Source of the DNA: CAZPMT01 sp964587655 | Lineage (GTDB): Bacteria; Hydrogenedentota; Hydrogenedentia; Hydrogenedentales; SLHB01 | Assembly: GCA_964587655.1 (NCBI GenBank) | Contig: CAZPMT010000012.1 | Coordinates: 16,855 to 80,854 of the forward strand | Length of the DNA stretch: 64,000 bases | Reading direction: 5' to 3' | In this document: positions 35,049-43,500 of the stretch, piece after piece | How positions within the stretch are numbered: the first letter of the stretch is position 1 | Layout: each line of letters opens with the position of its first letter | The notes under the pieces: model-generated | The model's database searches: none | Seen by the model: the letters and a program-made list of their open reading frames with translations, nothing else | Told to the model about the DNA's origin: nothing | Made by a program: the position numbers and the translations under genes

Positions 35049-36275
35049 TCAGTTCTCCAACGCGCTCTCCAGCGCATCCAGAGACGGCCCGATGGTCTTC
35101 GCTGCCGGCGTTGTCAACGCGGATAGGTCCTTCATGCCGCTGCCGGTGACCACGCAGCAGACTCGCGTACTCTCGTTGATGTCGGGCAGGTGATTAAGCG
35201 CAGCGATGACCACGGCGGCCGTGGGTTCGCATAGCAGACCTTCCGTTTTGGCGAGCGTCCGTTGCGCGGCAACGATCTCGGAATCCTCCACAGCAATCGC
35301 GACTCCTCCTGTCGTTCGTATGGCGGGCAGGACCGTGTGGCCGTCAAACAGAATGTCATCGGCAATGCCACCCGCGATAGTTTTCGGGTTCGGCCAGGGA
35401 TGCTTCAGCGTTTCGAGATATGGCATGCCAGTATCCACGGCCAGTTTCAAGGGAGCGCATCCAGCCGCCTGCACTCCCGCCAGCCGAGGCAGTCGATCGA
35501 TTAGCCCAAGCCGCCGCAGATCGAGAAGCCCGCGCCACACACCGCCCAGCAGCCCGCCTCCCCCCACCGGCGCCACGATCCAATCCGGCAACGACGGCGC
35601 GGTCTGCGCGAAAAGTTCATACGCGATCGTCTTCGCGCCTTCGACGTTGAACGGCTCGTACATCCCCGCCGTCGACAGGTGATACCAGCCGAAGCGCCGG
35701 CAAGCCTCGATGCACAAGTCGAACACGGCGCTCGCGGACGCCGTGTCAACGCGTATGACGCGACCGCCGTAGGCCGCGGCCTGCACCAGTTTCCCGCCCG
35801 CGGCGTGGCCGTGCATCAACAGCACCGCCTTCATGCCCGCCCGCGCCGCGTACGCAGCCGTCGCGCACGCAACGTTCCCGGAAGAGACCACAGCAACCGT
35901 ATCGAACCCCGCTTCCCGTGCATGGCTGATCCCGACGGACACCTGGCGATCCTTGAAGGAACCAGTCGGATTCACCATCTCGTTCTTGATCAGCAACTCC
36001 CCGATGCCGCATTCCGCGCCAAGACGTTTCGCTTCGACCAGCGGCGTGGCCCCTTCCTCCAACGTAACGACATGTTCACGCGAGGAAACCGGCAACAGGT
36101 CGAAGTAAGTCCACATCGAAGACGGCCGCGTCTTGAAAATCGAAAGCTCCGGCGTGGCCAACGATCGAAGACTAAACGGCTCCCCACATGCGGGGCACGT
36201 GTATTCGCTCCCGCGTTGCGTCGCACCACACCCATAACAAACACAGTCGTAGCGCAAAGGTGGTGGCTGTGCCAT
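35049..36275 (-). CDS. thrC: Threonine synthase
   Basis: A 408-residue PLP enzyme converting O-phosphohomoserine to threonine. A zinc-ribbon N-terminus (CVCYGCGATQRGSEYTCPAC) precedes 'TLEEGATPLVEAKRLG', the PLP lysine in NEMVNPTGSFKDRQ, 'SSGNVACATAAYAARAGM' and the glycine loop PVGGGGLLGG. This is the class common outside enterics. ATG 36275 is chosen because the upstream in-frame extension only translates a long inverted repeat, whose 3' arm supplies AAAGGGGG four bases before the ATG. It lies 11 bases upstream of the lipoprotein gene, so the three genes may be co-transcribed. Confidence 0.85.
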   Translation of the reverse strand: MAQPPPLRYDCVCYGCGATQRGSEYTCPACGEPFSLRSLATPELSIFKTRPSSMWTYFDLLPVSSREHVVTLEEGATPLVEAKRLGAECGIGELLIKNEMVNPTGSFKDRQVSVGISHAREAGFDTVAVVSSGNVACATAAYAARAGMKAVLLMHGHAAGGKLVQAAAYGGRVIRVDTASASAVFDLCIEACRRFGWYHLSTAGMYEPFNVEGAKTIAYELFAQTAPSLPDWIVAPVGGGGLLGGVWRGLLDLRRLGLIDRLPRLAGVQAAGCAPLKLAVDTGMPYLETLKHPWPNPKTIAGGIADDILFDGHTVLPAIRTTGGVAIAVEDSEIVAAQRTLAKTEGLLCEPTAAVVIAALNHLPDINESTRVCCVVTGSGMKDLSALTTPAAKTIGPSLDALESALEN

Positions 36276-36377
36276 TTTCCCCCTTTGAAGGGGGGTAGGG
36301 GGATGTTCTGCGTGCTTGCCTGTAGCTCTTGTCGGCAATTCAACATCCCCCTACCCCCTTCAAAGGGGGAAAATGGC
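36271..36377. repeat. Long hairpin element 1 (36-37 bp arms, 34-nt loop)
   Basis: The left arm (36271-36307) and right arm (36342-36377) are complementary throughout except for one extra base in a C-run. The arms are built of 'CCATTTTCCCCCTTTGAAGG' and 'GGGTAGGGGGATGTT'. On the minus strand the element provides the ribosome-binding site and ATG context of thrC. The C/G-run motif resembles an intergenic repeat I have seen in several phyla. It shares its architecture with elements at 57810, 59624 and 62743. Confidence 0.85.
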
Positions 36378-36453
36378 GCACGGTATGTGCTTGTGCTTCT
36401 CAAACACCGGGAACCACCGCTTCGTTAAGATCCTGCAATTATGATTCAGTACA

Positions 36454-37449
36454 CTAGAAATTGAAGTCGCCGACGTTGCTCTTGTCGAAGATCAACGGAT
36501 CGCCGAGGATGATCTCGCTGCCGGCGATCTTGACCTCGCCGAGGTGACCGGCCTTGAACGACGTCGCGCCGGCCTTCAAATCGCCCTTGACCGTCGCGAC
36601 GGCGGCATGAACGGCCAGATACCCAAGGTCAACCGGGTTCCACAACACGAACTTCTTCACCGTGCCGTCCATGACGTATTCTTTCATCATCTTCGGCGTC
36701 GCGAGCCCCGTGAGGAACACCTTGTTCGCGGCCCCGGCCTTGCGGATGGCCTCGGCGGCGCCGGGCAGCGCCACGGAGGTGATCGCGAAGATCCCCTGCA
36801 AGTCGGGATACGCCTTCAGACAATCCAACGTCGCCTGCGTCGCAAGGGCCTGGTCCTCACCGGGAGCCTTTGGCGTTTCGGACAGGTTGACCATCGTGGG
36901 ATACTTCGCTTTGCGGTACTTCTCCATCTCCGCCATCCAGCGGTTCTGATTGTCCGCCGTCAGCGTGCCAGTGACGATGATGTACTTCGCGTTCGGCCCA
37001 ACGCCCTCGGCCATCACGTCCATCAACGCCTTGGCGACGCTATCCGACGTGCACTGATTCACGAAGAAGTCTCGCGCGCTCTCGAGCGCGTCCGCATCCC
37101 ACGAAATGACCTTGATGCCGCGCTTGCGCGCCTTCGCCAGGACAGGGGCAATCGCGGACTTGTCATTAGGCGCGATTGCGATCGCGTCGTACTTCTTCGC
37201 GATCCACGTCTCGAGCATTTGCGCCTGAAGCGTCACGTCGCTCGTGACGGGACCGTCGAAGTCAACCGTCACCCCGAGTTCCTCGCCGGCCTTCTTCGCG
37301 CCGACCTCCGTCGCATTGAAAAAATCGATCCCGATAAGTTTTGGCATGACGCCTATCTTGAGATTGGCCTTGCCGGCCTCTTGCGCACCCGCGATCCCCG
37401 CGGGCAAGAACAGCGCGAGCAGTACCGCCGCAGTGGCAAGCTTCCTCAT
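36454..37449 (-). CDS. Sugar ABC transporter substrate-binding protein (rhamnose/AI-2 type)
   Basis: A 331-residue periplasmic protein with signal peptide MRKLATAAVLLALFLPAGIAG and a periplasmic-binding-protein-type-I fold: 'IGVMPKLIGIDFFNATEVGA', 'YDAIAIAPNDKSAIAPVLAK', 'VISWDADALESARDFFVNQC', 'GIFAITSVALPGAAEAI', 'LWNPVDLGYLAVHAAVATVK'. These phrases are closest to RhaS and LsrB proteins. It is the last gene of a three-gene importer. A 27-bp palindrome separates it from the permease gene, a possible attenuator raising binding-protein output. Confidence 0.8.
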   Translation of the reverse strand: MRKLATAAVLLALFLPAGIAGAQEAGKANLKIGVMPKLIGIDFFNATEVGAKKAGEELGVTVDFDGPVTSDVTLQAQMLETWIAKKYDAIAIAPNDKSAIAPVLAKARKRGIKVISWDADALESARDFFVNQCTSDSVAKALMDVMAEGVGPNAKYIIVTGTLTADNQNRWMAEMEKYRKAKYPTMVNLSETPKAPGEDQALATQATLDCLKAYPDLQGIFAITSVALPGAAEAIRKAGAANKVFLTGLATPKMMKEYVMDGTVKKFVLWNPVDLGYLAVHAAVATVKGDLKAGATSFKAGHLGEVKIAGSEIILGDPLIFDKSNVGDFNF

Positions 37450-37489
37450 CCTGACTCTCCTTTTCCCTCTGAAATCATCGCCCGCTTCC

Positions 37490-37516
37490 GTAGGTCCGAA
37501 ATCATTTCGGACCTAC
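37490..37516. repeat. 27-bp palindrome, GTAGGWC-ended type, overlapping a stop codon
   Basis: GTAGGTCCGAAAT-C-ATTTCGGACCTAC: thirteen-base perfect arms and a central C, the same geometry as 2540-2566. Its outer CTA (37513-37515) is the TAG stop of the permease gene, so the repeat forms the permease 3' end. Confidence 0.8.
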
Positions 37517-38490
37517 AAGGTTCTCCGAATTCGCGCCAACCACTCGTTTACAACCGCCGTAGCCACGAGGAGCGCGCCCACAACGATGATCACGTGCTGC
37601 GATTTCACGCCCGCCATCTCAAGCCCGTAACGTAGAATACCGATTATCAACAGACCGAGCAAGGACCCGATGACGGAGCCTTCTCCCCCGCTGATCCGCG
37701 TCCCGCCGATGACGACGCACGCGATGGCCTCGAGTTCCATGCCCGTGGCCGCGTCGGCCTTCGCGGTGGCGTAGAGCGCGGTGTTGAACAACGACGCGAT
37801 GCCGCAAACCGCGCCGCACGCCGTGTACAGCGCCAGGTTCATTCGCCGCACATCGATGGCCGCGAACGAGGCCGCTATCGGGTTTTCGCCGATGCATTCG
37901 GTGTAACGTCCAATCCACGACTTCCGCATCAGCACCCAGCCCAGCGCGACGACCACGATGAGCGCGACGACCGGAACCGGAAAGAATACGGGATCATCCC
38001 CTCGCAGCGGGATCTTGAAGACGTCGCCCTGGCTGATCCACAGGAAGGACTCCGGGAAATTGCTCACCGTGCGCGCCTTGCTCAGCCCCATGGCAACGCC
38101 CCGGAACAACGCCATCGTGGCCAGCGTCACGACCAACGGAGGAATTCTCAGGTAACTGCTCACGCCGCCGTTGACAGCCCCTGCCGCGACGCCCGAAGCC
38201 ACCGCGGCCACCGCCGCAAGCCAGATCGGCCACTGCGCGTCGCTGTGCAGCAACCCAAGCACGATGCCGCACATCGCCACTATCGACCCAACCGACAGAT
38301 CGATCCCCGAGGTCGCGATGATGAAAGTCATCGGCACGGCGATCATACCGGGGATCACCCAGTACCGCGCGCGTTCGAGAAGACTGAACCAGTCCAGGAA
38401 TCCCTCGGTGGTCACCGCGAAGCCCGCGAATATCGCCCCAAACAGGTAACAAAGGACGGCTTCGCGCGACAGCAGCAAACGCCGGATCAT
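37513..38490 (-). CDS. Sugar ABC transporter permease (RbsC/RhaQ type)
   Basis: A 325-residue inner-membrane protein with about eight to ten helices. Family motifs are 'TSGIDLSVGSIVAMCGIVLG', 'IPPLVVTLATMALFRGVAMG', 'GENPIAASFAAIDVRRMNLA' and 'LEAIACVVIGGTRISGGEGS', typical of ribose/rhamnose/AI-2 permeases. It overlaps the upstream fusion gene by four bases (ATGA). Together with the permease half of the fusion it would form the heterodimeric channel. Its stop lies within a palindromic repeat. Confidence 0.85.
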   Translation of the reverse strand: MIRRLLLSREAVLCYLFGAIFAGFAVTTEGFLDWFSLLERARYWVIPGMIAVPMTFIIATSGIDLSVGSIVAMCGIVLGLLHSDAQWPIWLAAVAAVASGVAAGAVNGGVSSYLRIPPLVVTLATMALFRGVAMGLSKARTVSNFPESFLWISQGDVFKIPLRGDDPVFFPVPVVALIVVVALGWVLMRKSWIGRYTECIGENPIAASFAAIDVRRMNLALYTACGAVCGIASLFNTALYATAKADAATGMELEAIACVVIGGTRISGGEGSVIGSLLGLLIIGILRYGLEMAGVKSQHVIIVVGALLVATAVVNEWLARIRRTL

Positions 38491-40967
38491 CGCGCGGCCC
38501 CCCGTGCCCGCTGGAGAACAGCGTCGGCCGTCACCGCAAGCAGGATCAGTCCGCCGACGAAAATGTTCTGCCAGTAAGAACTGGCCTCAAGAAGGATCAG
38601 CATGTTGTAAAGCAACGCCACCAGAAAAGCGCCCAGAAGCGTCCCCAGAGCGGAGCCGCGCCCGCCAAGGATGTTGCACCCGCCGATGACCGCCGCCGCG
38701 ATGGCCTTGAGTTCCATGCCTTCCCCGGTATTGGCCTGGACGTTGCCATAGTATCCCGGAAGCAATACCGCCGTCAGCCCCGCCAGCGCGCCGGAGATCG
38801 CGAACACAAGCAGCATCGACCGCGTCTTGGACAGACCGATGAGCCGGGCCGCGCTCTCGGAATTTCCCAGCGCGAGCACGCGCCGGCCGGACAGCGTGTA
38901 GCGCAGGAAGAGATGCGTCAACAACGTCACGACGATGACGTAGTAGCAGATCTTCGGCAAGCCGAAGAGATTGCCGTTCGCAAGCGCGCGGTATCCCGGA
39001 GGAAGCATAAGGACTTCACTGCCGCCCGTGACGATGCGCATGATGCCCCGGTAAATGCTCAATCCCGCCAGCGTGACAATGATCGGATGGATCCGCGCCA
39101 CAAGCGCCGTACCCGCGTTCACAAGGCTCAGCGCGACCCCAAGCGCCATCGCAAACGCAAGACACGCAAGTGGCGGCACGCCGGCTTTCGCTGCCAGCGC
39201 CGCCGACGCCGCCACGAGTCCAACCATCGATCCCACCGAAATGTCGATGCCGCCCGCGCAGATGATGAGCATCGCGCCTTGCGCCATGATCGCCGGCAAC
39301 GCCGCGCTCGCGAGGACGTCGAAAAGGTTTTGCGGATTCGCGAACTCGGAGGGCTTGAGAACGGTCATCGCGGCGGACAGCAGCACTATGAAAGCCAACA
39401 GCCCGGCTTCGCGGAACCGCAGCACGCGCATCAAAGGACCGGCCTTGACGGGCGACGCCGTCTCGACCCCGGAACTCCTCGGAACGGCCGCCGCGGCAAT
39501 GGTCTCCTCGCCGTCCTTGCGCGGATAGAACACGCCGGTGACGCGCCCCTCGGAGAGCGTCACCACCCGGTCGCTCATCGACATGACTTCAGGAAGCTCG
39601 GAACTGATCAGCAACACAGCCGCGCCTTGCGCCGCCATATCGCTTATCAGCTTGTGAATCTCCGCCTTCGCGCCCACGTCAACGCCCCGCGTCGGCTCGT
39701 CGAGCAGCAACACCTTCGGCGCCGTTGACTGCCAGCGTCCGAACACAACCTTCTGTTGATTGCCGCCGCTGAGCGTCCCAATGGGCTGTTCCATTGACGA
39801 CGCGCGGACGTTCATATCGCGCATCACCTGTGCCGCGAGCGCGCGTTCCGTGCCGTTCCGGACCAACGTCAACCGGGAAAAACCCCGCAATGACACGATG
39901 CTCGCATTAGCGCGCAGCGAGTGCGTGCGGAAGATGCCCTGAACCAGCCGGTCTTCAGGCAGATAGGCAACGCCTTCGCGCACCGCTTGCCGCGGCGAAC
40001 GGATGTTAAGCCTCTTCCCGTCTATGGACACCGAACCAGAAGCCAAAGGCCGCATACCGAACAGGGCCTGCGCCAGTTCGCTCCGGCCAGCGCCCACGAA
40101 TCCGTACAGCGCCACGATCTCACCCGATCGTATCTCGAATGAGACATCGCGGAACACGCCCGCGCTCGAGACAGCCCCCGTTACCTTCAGCCGCACCTCG
40201 CCGAGAGGCGCCGCGCATCTGACAAACCCGCCGTGCGCTACGCGGCCAACCATAGAAGAAACAATGCCATCCATAGTCAGTTCGGATCGCGGACGCGGGT
40301 CGACGGTTTCCCCGTCTCGCATAACAGTCACGCGATCGCAAAGCGCCAGCACCTCTTCGAGCCGATGACTCACGTACACGATCCCGACGCCCGCGTCGCG
40401 GAGGCGGCGTATCTGCGCGAAGAGATTTTCGATCTCCTTCATCGTCAACGAAGAAGTGGGCTCATCGAGAAAGAGCACCCGCGCCTCCCCCGACACCGCC
40501 ACCGCAATTTCCGACATCATCCGGCGCGCAATCGAGAGGCCGCCGGCTTCCTCGTTCACCTTGAACGATTCCCCCATCGCCGAAACCAGCCGTTCAGCTT
40601 CCCGGTTCGTGGCCGGCCAGTTGATCAGTCCGCCCCAGCCGCGCACGAGACCACGGCCCAGCAGCATATTCTCCGCGATGCTGAGCTGTGCGAACAGGTC
40701 CGCTTCCTGGTGCACGACGGCAATCCCCAATTCCGCCGCCTGCCGCGGATTCGACAAGTCCAACCGTTCCCCGCCGAGAAGGACGACCCCCGCATCCGGC
40801 CTGAACAGACCCGTCGCGATATTGATCAGCGTGCTCTTCCCCGCCCCGTTCTCGCCGACCAACCCATGGATCTCACCCGCGCAAACCTCAAAACGCACGT
40901 CCCGCAAAGCCGGCGCCCCGCCAAAACTCTTGCAGATCCCCGACAGTTCCAGAACGGCCTTCTTCAT
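38487..40967 (-). CDS. Fused sugar ABC ATPase (tandem) and permease
   Basis: An 826-residue protein. Residues 1-500 are a double ATPase of the RbsA/RhaT type: the first domain has Walker A GENGAGKSTLI and Walker B VLFLDEPTSSL; the second has the degenerate GFVGAGRSELAQALFG, signature LSGGNQQKVVFGRW and LLLDEPTRGVDVGAKAEI. Residues from about 515 form a permease with 'AGGIDISVGSMVGLVAASAA', 'RIHPIIVTLAGLSIYRGIMR', 'GNSESAARLIGLSKTRSMLL' and 'MELKAIAAAVIGGCNILGGR'. These are normally separate proteins. The gene is first in the operon, followed by permease and binding protein, and overlaps the permease gene by four bases. Confidence 0.88.
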   Translation of the reverse strand: MKKAVLELSGICKSFGGAPALRDVRFEVCAGEIHGLVGENGAGKSTLINIATGLFRPDAGVVLLGGERLDLSNPRQAAELGIAVVHQEADLFAQLSIAENMLLGRGLVRGWGGLINWPATNREAERLVSAMGESFKVNEEAGGLSIARRMMSEIAVAVSGEARVLFLDEPTSSLTMKEIENLFAQIRRLRDAGVGIVYVSHRLEEVLALCDRVTVMRDGETVDPRPRSELTMDGIVSSMVGRVAHGGFVRCAAPLGEVRLKVTGAVSSAGVFRDVSFEIRSGEIVALYGFVGAGRSELAQALFGMRPLASGSVSIDGKRLNIRSPRQAVREGVAYLPEDRLVQGIFRTHSLRANASIVSLRGFSRLTLVRNGTERALAAQVMRDMNVRASSMEQPIGTLSGGNQQKVVFGRWQSTAPKVLLLDEPTRGVDVGAKAEIHKLISDMAAQGAAVLLISSELPEVMSMSDRVVTLSEGRVTGVFYPRKDGEETIAAAAVPRSSGVETASPVKAGPLMRVLRFREAGLLAFIVLLSAAMTVLKPSEFANPQNLFDVLASAALPAIMAQGAMLIICAGGIDISVGSMVGLVAASAALAAKAGVPPLACLAFAMALGVALSLVNAGTALVARIHPIIVTLAGLSIYRGIMRIVTGGSEVLMLPPGYRALANGNLFGLPKICYYVIVVTLLTHLFLRYTLSGRRVLALGNSESAARLIGLSKTRSMLLVFAISGALAGLTAVLLPGYYGNVQANTGEGMELKAIAAAVIGGCNILGGRGSALGTLLGAFLVALLYNMLILLEASSYWQNIFVGGLILLAVTADAVLQRARGAAR

Positions 40968-41119
40968 GGAACACGATGATAAGGACGGAAGCTCCGTGCG
41001 TCAACTGTGACCATCGAGGGCGCATAGTGCGTCTGAACAGGATCAAGGACTGAACCAAGTCAACTTTGAAATGGGTTACGCCCACCTGGTAATAATGTCA
41101 CCGAAAGAGGTGTTGAGTG

Positions 41120-41332
41120 ATGCGTGAGACGAAACGCAAGAAGAGTTTTGACTGTCTGGCCTACAAGGAACGCGTCCAGGCAGAGATTTACGAAGAGACA
41201 AAAGGCATGTCGTACGCGCAATTGCGAGAGTACTTCGAGAAGCGCGTTGCGGCCGGCCCGTTTGCCGATCTGTGGAAACGTATTCCGTCTCGCTTCAGCC
41301 CCGCGGCAGGGCGTTCAGGACACCAAAGCTGA
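41120..41332 (+). CDS. Small charged protein, possibly an orphan antitoxin
   Basis: A 70-residue protein: MRETKRKKSFDCLAYKERVQ, then 'AEIYEETKGMSYAQLREYFE' 'KRVAAGPFADLWKRI'. It is helical and highly charged. The KERVQAEIYEETKGM pattern recalls small antitoxin-like proteins found next to PIN or RelE toxins, but no toxin gene is adjacent. ATG 41120 has AGAGGTG upstream; GTG 41117 is adjacent. It lies alone between the divergent sugar transporter and the convergent flhG gene. Confidence 0.5.
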   Translation: MRETKRKKSFDCLAYKERVQAEIYEETKGMSYAQLREYFEKRVAAGPFADLWKRIPSRFSPAAGRSGHQS

Positions 41333-41347
41333 GTTGATCCGTCCGTT

Positions 41348-42208
41348 TCATCCGTTGCTGGCGATGCCGAGCGATTGCGCGAAACGGCGGAAGAAACCGG
41401 CCTTCGAAAGTTCGGCTTCATCTCGCTGTTTGATGATGCGATCTGCAAGATCGTGCACGGCCCGCGCGGCGGGCGTGCCTGGGAAGCTTAGCACGAACGG
41501 GGTTGTCTGCATCACGCCCTGCGACACGTGCGGGTCGCGGGGGATGCAGCCGAGGTAGGAAAGCGTCAGCCCGAGATACTGCTTGGCCACGCGCGCAAGA
41601 TTCGTCGTCACGGCCAACGCCTGTTGCTGGTTCGCCACCATGTTCACGATCAGACGGAACACGGCGTCTTCCCGAATCGCGAAGATCGTCTTTATCGTCG
41701 CGTACGCATCCACGATTGCCGAGGGCTCCGGCGTGGTCACAATGAGGACCTCATCGGCGGCGGCGGCGAACCGCACGGCGTTCTGGCCGATGCCCGCCAT
41801 CGTGTCGATGATTACAAAATCGCTCTGTTCCTGAAGGTCTCTGAGCCCGTTCAGGACGTTCTGGCGGGCGGTGGGACCGAGGTCGGCCAGCTTTGCCAGG
41901 CCGGACGTGCCGGGAACAATCTCGATGCCGCCCGGGCCCTTCACGAGGATCTGCATGATGGATTTCTCGCCGTCGATCACGTGCTGCAAGTTGAAGAACG
42001 AGTTCAGCCCCATCAGGACTTCGACGTTCGCGAGACCGAGATCGGCGTCGAGCACTATGACTCGTCTCCCGCGCGACGCCAGCGCGATGGCGATGTTGAT
42101 GCTGGCGCTGGTTTTCCCGACGCCGCCCTTACCGCTCGTCACGGCGAAGACGCGGCCCGCTTGGCCGCGTCGAACGAATTCACGAAGATTGTGCGCTTGA
42201 TCCAACAC
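41348..42208 (-). CDS. flhG: Flagellar number regulator FlhG (MinD-like ATPase)
   Basis: A 286-residue P-loop ATPase. The deviant Walker A is SGKGGVGKTSASINIA. 'RRVIVLDADLGLANVEVLMG', 'EIVPGTSGLAKLADL', 'DFVIIDTMAGIGQNAVRFAA' and 'TTPEPSAIVDAYATIKTIF' are typical of FlhG/YlxH. It acts with FlhF to set flagellar number and position at the membrane. It begins at GTG 42208 within the 3' end of flhF (29-bp overlap) and is the last gene of the flagellar export operon. Confidence 0.88.
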   Translation of the reverse strand: MLDQAHNLREFVRRGQAGRVFAVTSGKGGVGKTSASINIAIALASRGRRVIVLDADLGLANVEVLMGLNSFFNLQHVIDGEKSIMQILVKGPGGIEIVPGTSGLAKLADLGPTARQNVLNGLRDLQEQSDFVIIDTMAGIGQNAVRFAAAADEVLIVTTPEPSAIVDAYATIKTIFAIREDAVFRLIVNMVANQQQALAVTTNLARVAKQYLGLTLSYLGCIPRDPHVSQGVMQTTPFVLSFPGTPAARAVHDLADRIIKQRDEAELSKAGFFRRFAQSLGIASNG

Positions 42209-43499
42209 GAGAGTTCATATCCTCCAGGAGCAGTTTGGCGGTCCTGCTCGGCGTCGCCAATTCGATATCGTCAGGAACGTTCTGTCCAATGCTAAAGTAA
42301 CTGATCGGGAGATTCGTTTCCACCGCGGTGCTGAACAAGGCGCCGTAGCGGCGCGTTTCATCGAGCTTCGAGAACAGCAGCGAAGTCGGATTCGTGCAGC
42401 GGTAGTTCTCGACGACGCTCCGAAGCTCCTCCGCCTGCATGTTCGCGGGAAGCACGAGCATGACCTCGTCGGGCCGCGCCACGTCCAGAAGCGACTTCAG
42501 TTCGCGGATCTGTTCATGGTTGAACTGGCTGCCGCCCGCCGTATCCATCAGGACAAGGTCGCAATGCCGGAACGTACTCAAGGCGTAGGTCAGTTCCGCC
42601 GAGTCGTTCGTGATTTGCATCGGAAGTCCCATGATGTTCGCGTATACCCGCAGTTGCTCGGGCGCCGCAACACGATACGTGTCCATGGTCACAAGGCCCA
42701 CGCGCGCGCCCTCGCGGACCGCAAACAAGGCGGCCACCTTGGCGAGGTTCGTGGTTTTCCCGACGCCGGTCGCGCCGACCAGAGCCACGGTGTGGCGCCG
42801 TCCCCGCACGATCTGAATCCCGCGCGTCACGGAAACGCGCTTGTGGATTTCCATGCGCAAACGTTCTTTGAACACGCGCGGGTTCCGCAGCACGTTGGGA
42901 TCGCTCTCGCGGAGGACCGCCGTAACCAGCGCGACCGCCGTCGCCCGCGCGACGCCCTTCTCGATCAGCGCGTGGTAATGCGGTATAAACTCGGCCGGCA
43001 GGCCCGTGTCAGGCGATTCCTTCACGAGCGTTCGCAGCAACTGATGCATTTCCCGGAACTCGCGTTCGAGTCCCTCGGATTCCTCCGAAGATTCCGGACC
43101 TCGACGGAACGGAAGGATCGCGCCCGGCTTGTCCGAGCTCCGCAACGAGGGGGCAGGCGCCGCTTCAGGCCTGCGTTTCGCCATACGCGCCTGGGCTTCA
43201 CTGACGACCTGCTTGAAATAAGCGACTGTATCGTTGACCGTCTCGTCTGAACCCACGGCTCCTCCATTTGCGGCGTACCTCTTCTCGAAAAGACTCGGCT
43301 TGCGAGACAGAGAAATACGGCTTCGTACGGGCGGGGTCGCCGTCAATTCAACGACTTTGCGCCCGCCCAGACCCAGGATACCGCCCTCGGTCACCTCGGT
43401 CGTGTTGATGACGAGCGCGTCATCCCCGAGCGCGCGCACCATCTTCTGATAAGCCTCATCAAAAGTGTCCGCTCTGAATTTGTGGAACGTTTGTCCCAT
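42180..43499 (-). CDS. flhF: Flagellar biosynthesis GTPase FlhF
   Basis: A 439-residue SRP-type GTPase. The basic N-terminal region (FHKFRADTFDEAYQKMVRAL, 'GGILGLGGRKVVELTATPP') is followed by an N domain and the NG core: P-loop ALVGATGVGKTTNLAKVAAL, 'RVGLVTMDTYRVAAPEQLRV', 'DLVLMDTAGGSQFNHEQ' and 'LLFSKLDETRRYGALF'. FlhF recruits early flagellar components to the pole. The ATG is two bases upstream of the flhA stop's far side in a compact operon. All G motifs look intact. Confidence 0.9.
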   Translation of the reverse strand: MGQTFHKFRADTFDEAYQKMVRALGDDALVINTTEVTEGGILGLGGRKVVELTATPPVRSRISLSRKPSLFEKRYAANGGAVGSDETVNDTVAYFKQVVSEAQARMAKRRPEAAPAPSLRSSDKPGAILPFRRGPESSEESEGLEREFREMHQLLRTLVKESPDTGLPAEFIPHYHALIEKGVARATAVALVTAVLRESDPNVLRNPRVFKERLRMEIHKRVSVTRGIQIVRGRRHTVALVGATGVGKTTNLAKVAALFAVREGARVGLVTMDTYRVAAPEQLRVYANIMGLPMQITNDSAELTYALSTFRHCDLVLMDTAGGSQFNHEQIRELKSLLDVARPDEVMLVLPANMQAEELRSVVENYRCTNPTSLLFSKLDETRRYGALFSTAVETNLPISYFSIGQNVPDDIELATPSRTAKLLLEDMNSRVGSSAQSS

Positions 43500-43500
43500 G

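Noticed and set aside
36276..36420. T-box or threonine attenuator upstream of thrC
   Set aside because: The only structure is the long simple inverted repeat; no leader peptide with Thr codons or T-box motif is visible.
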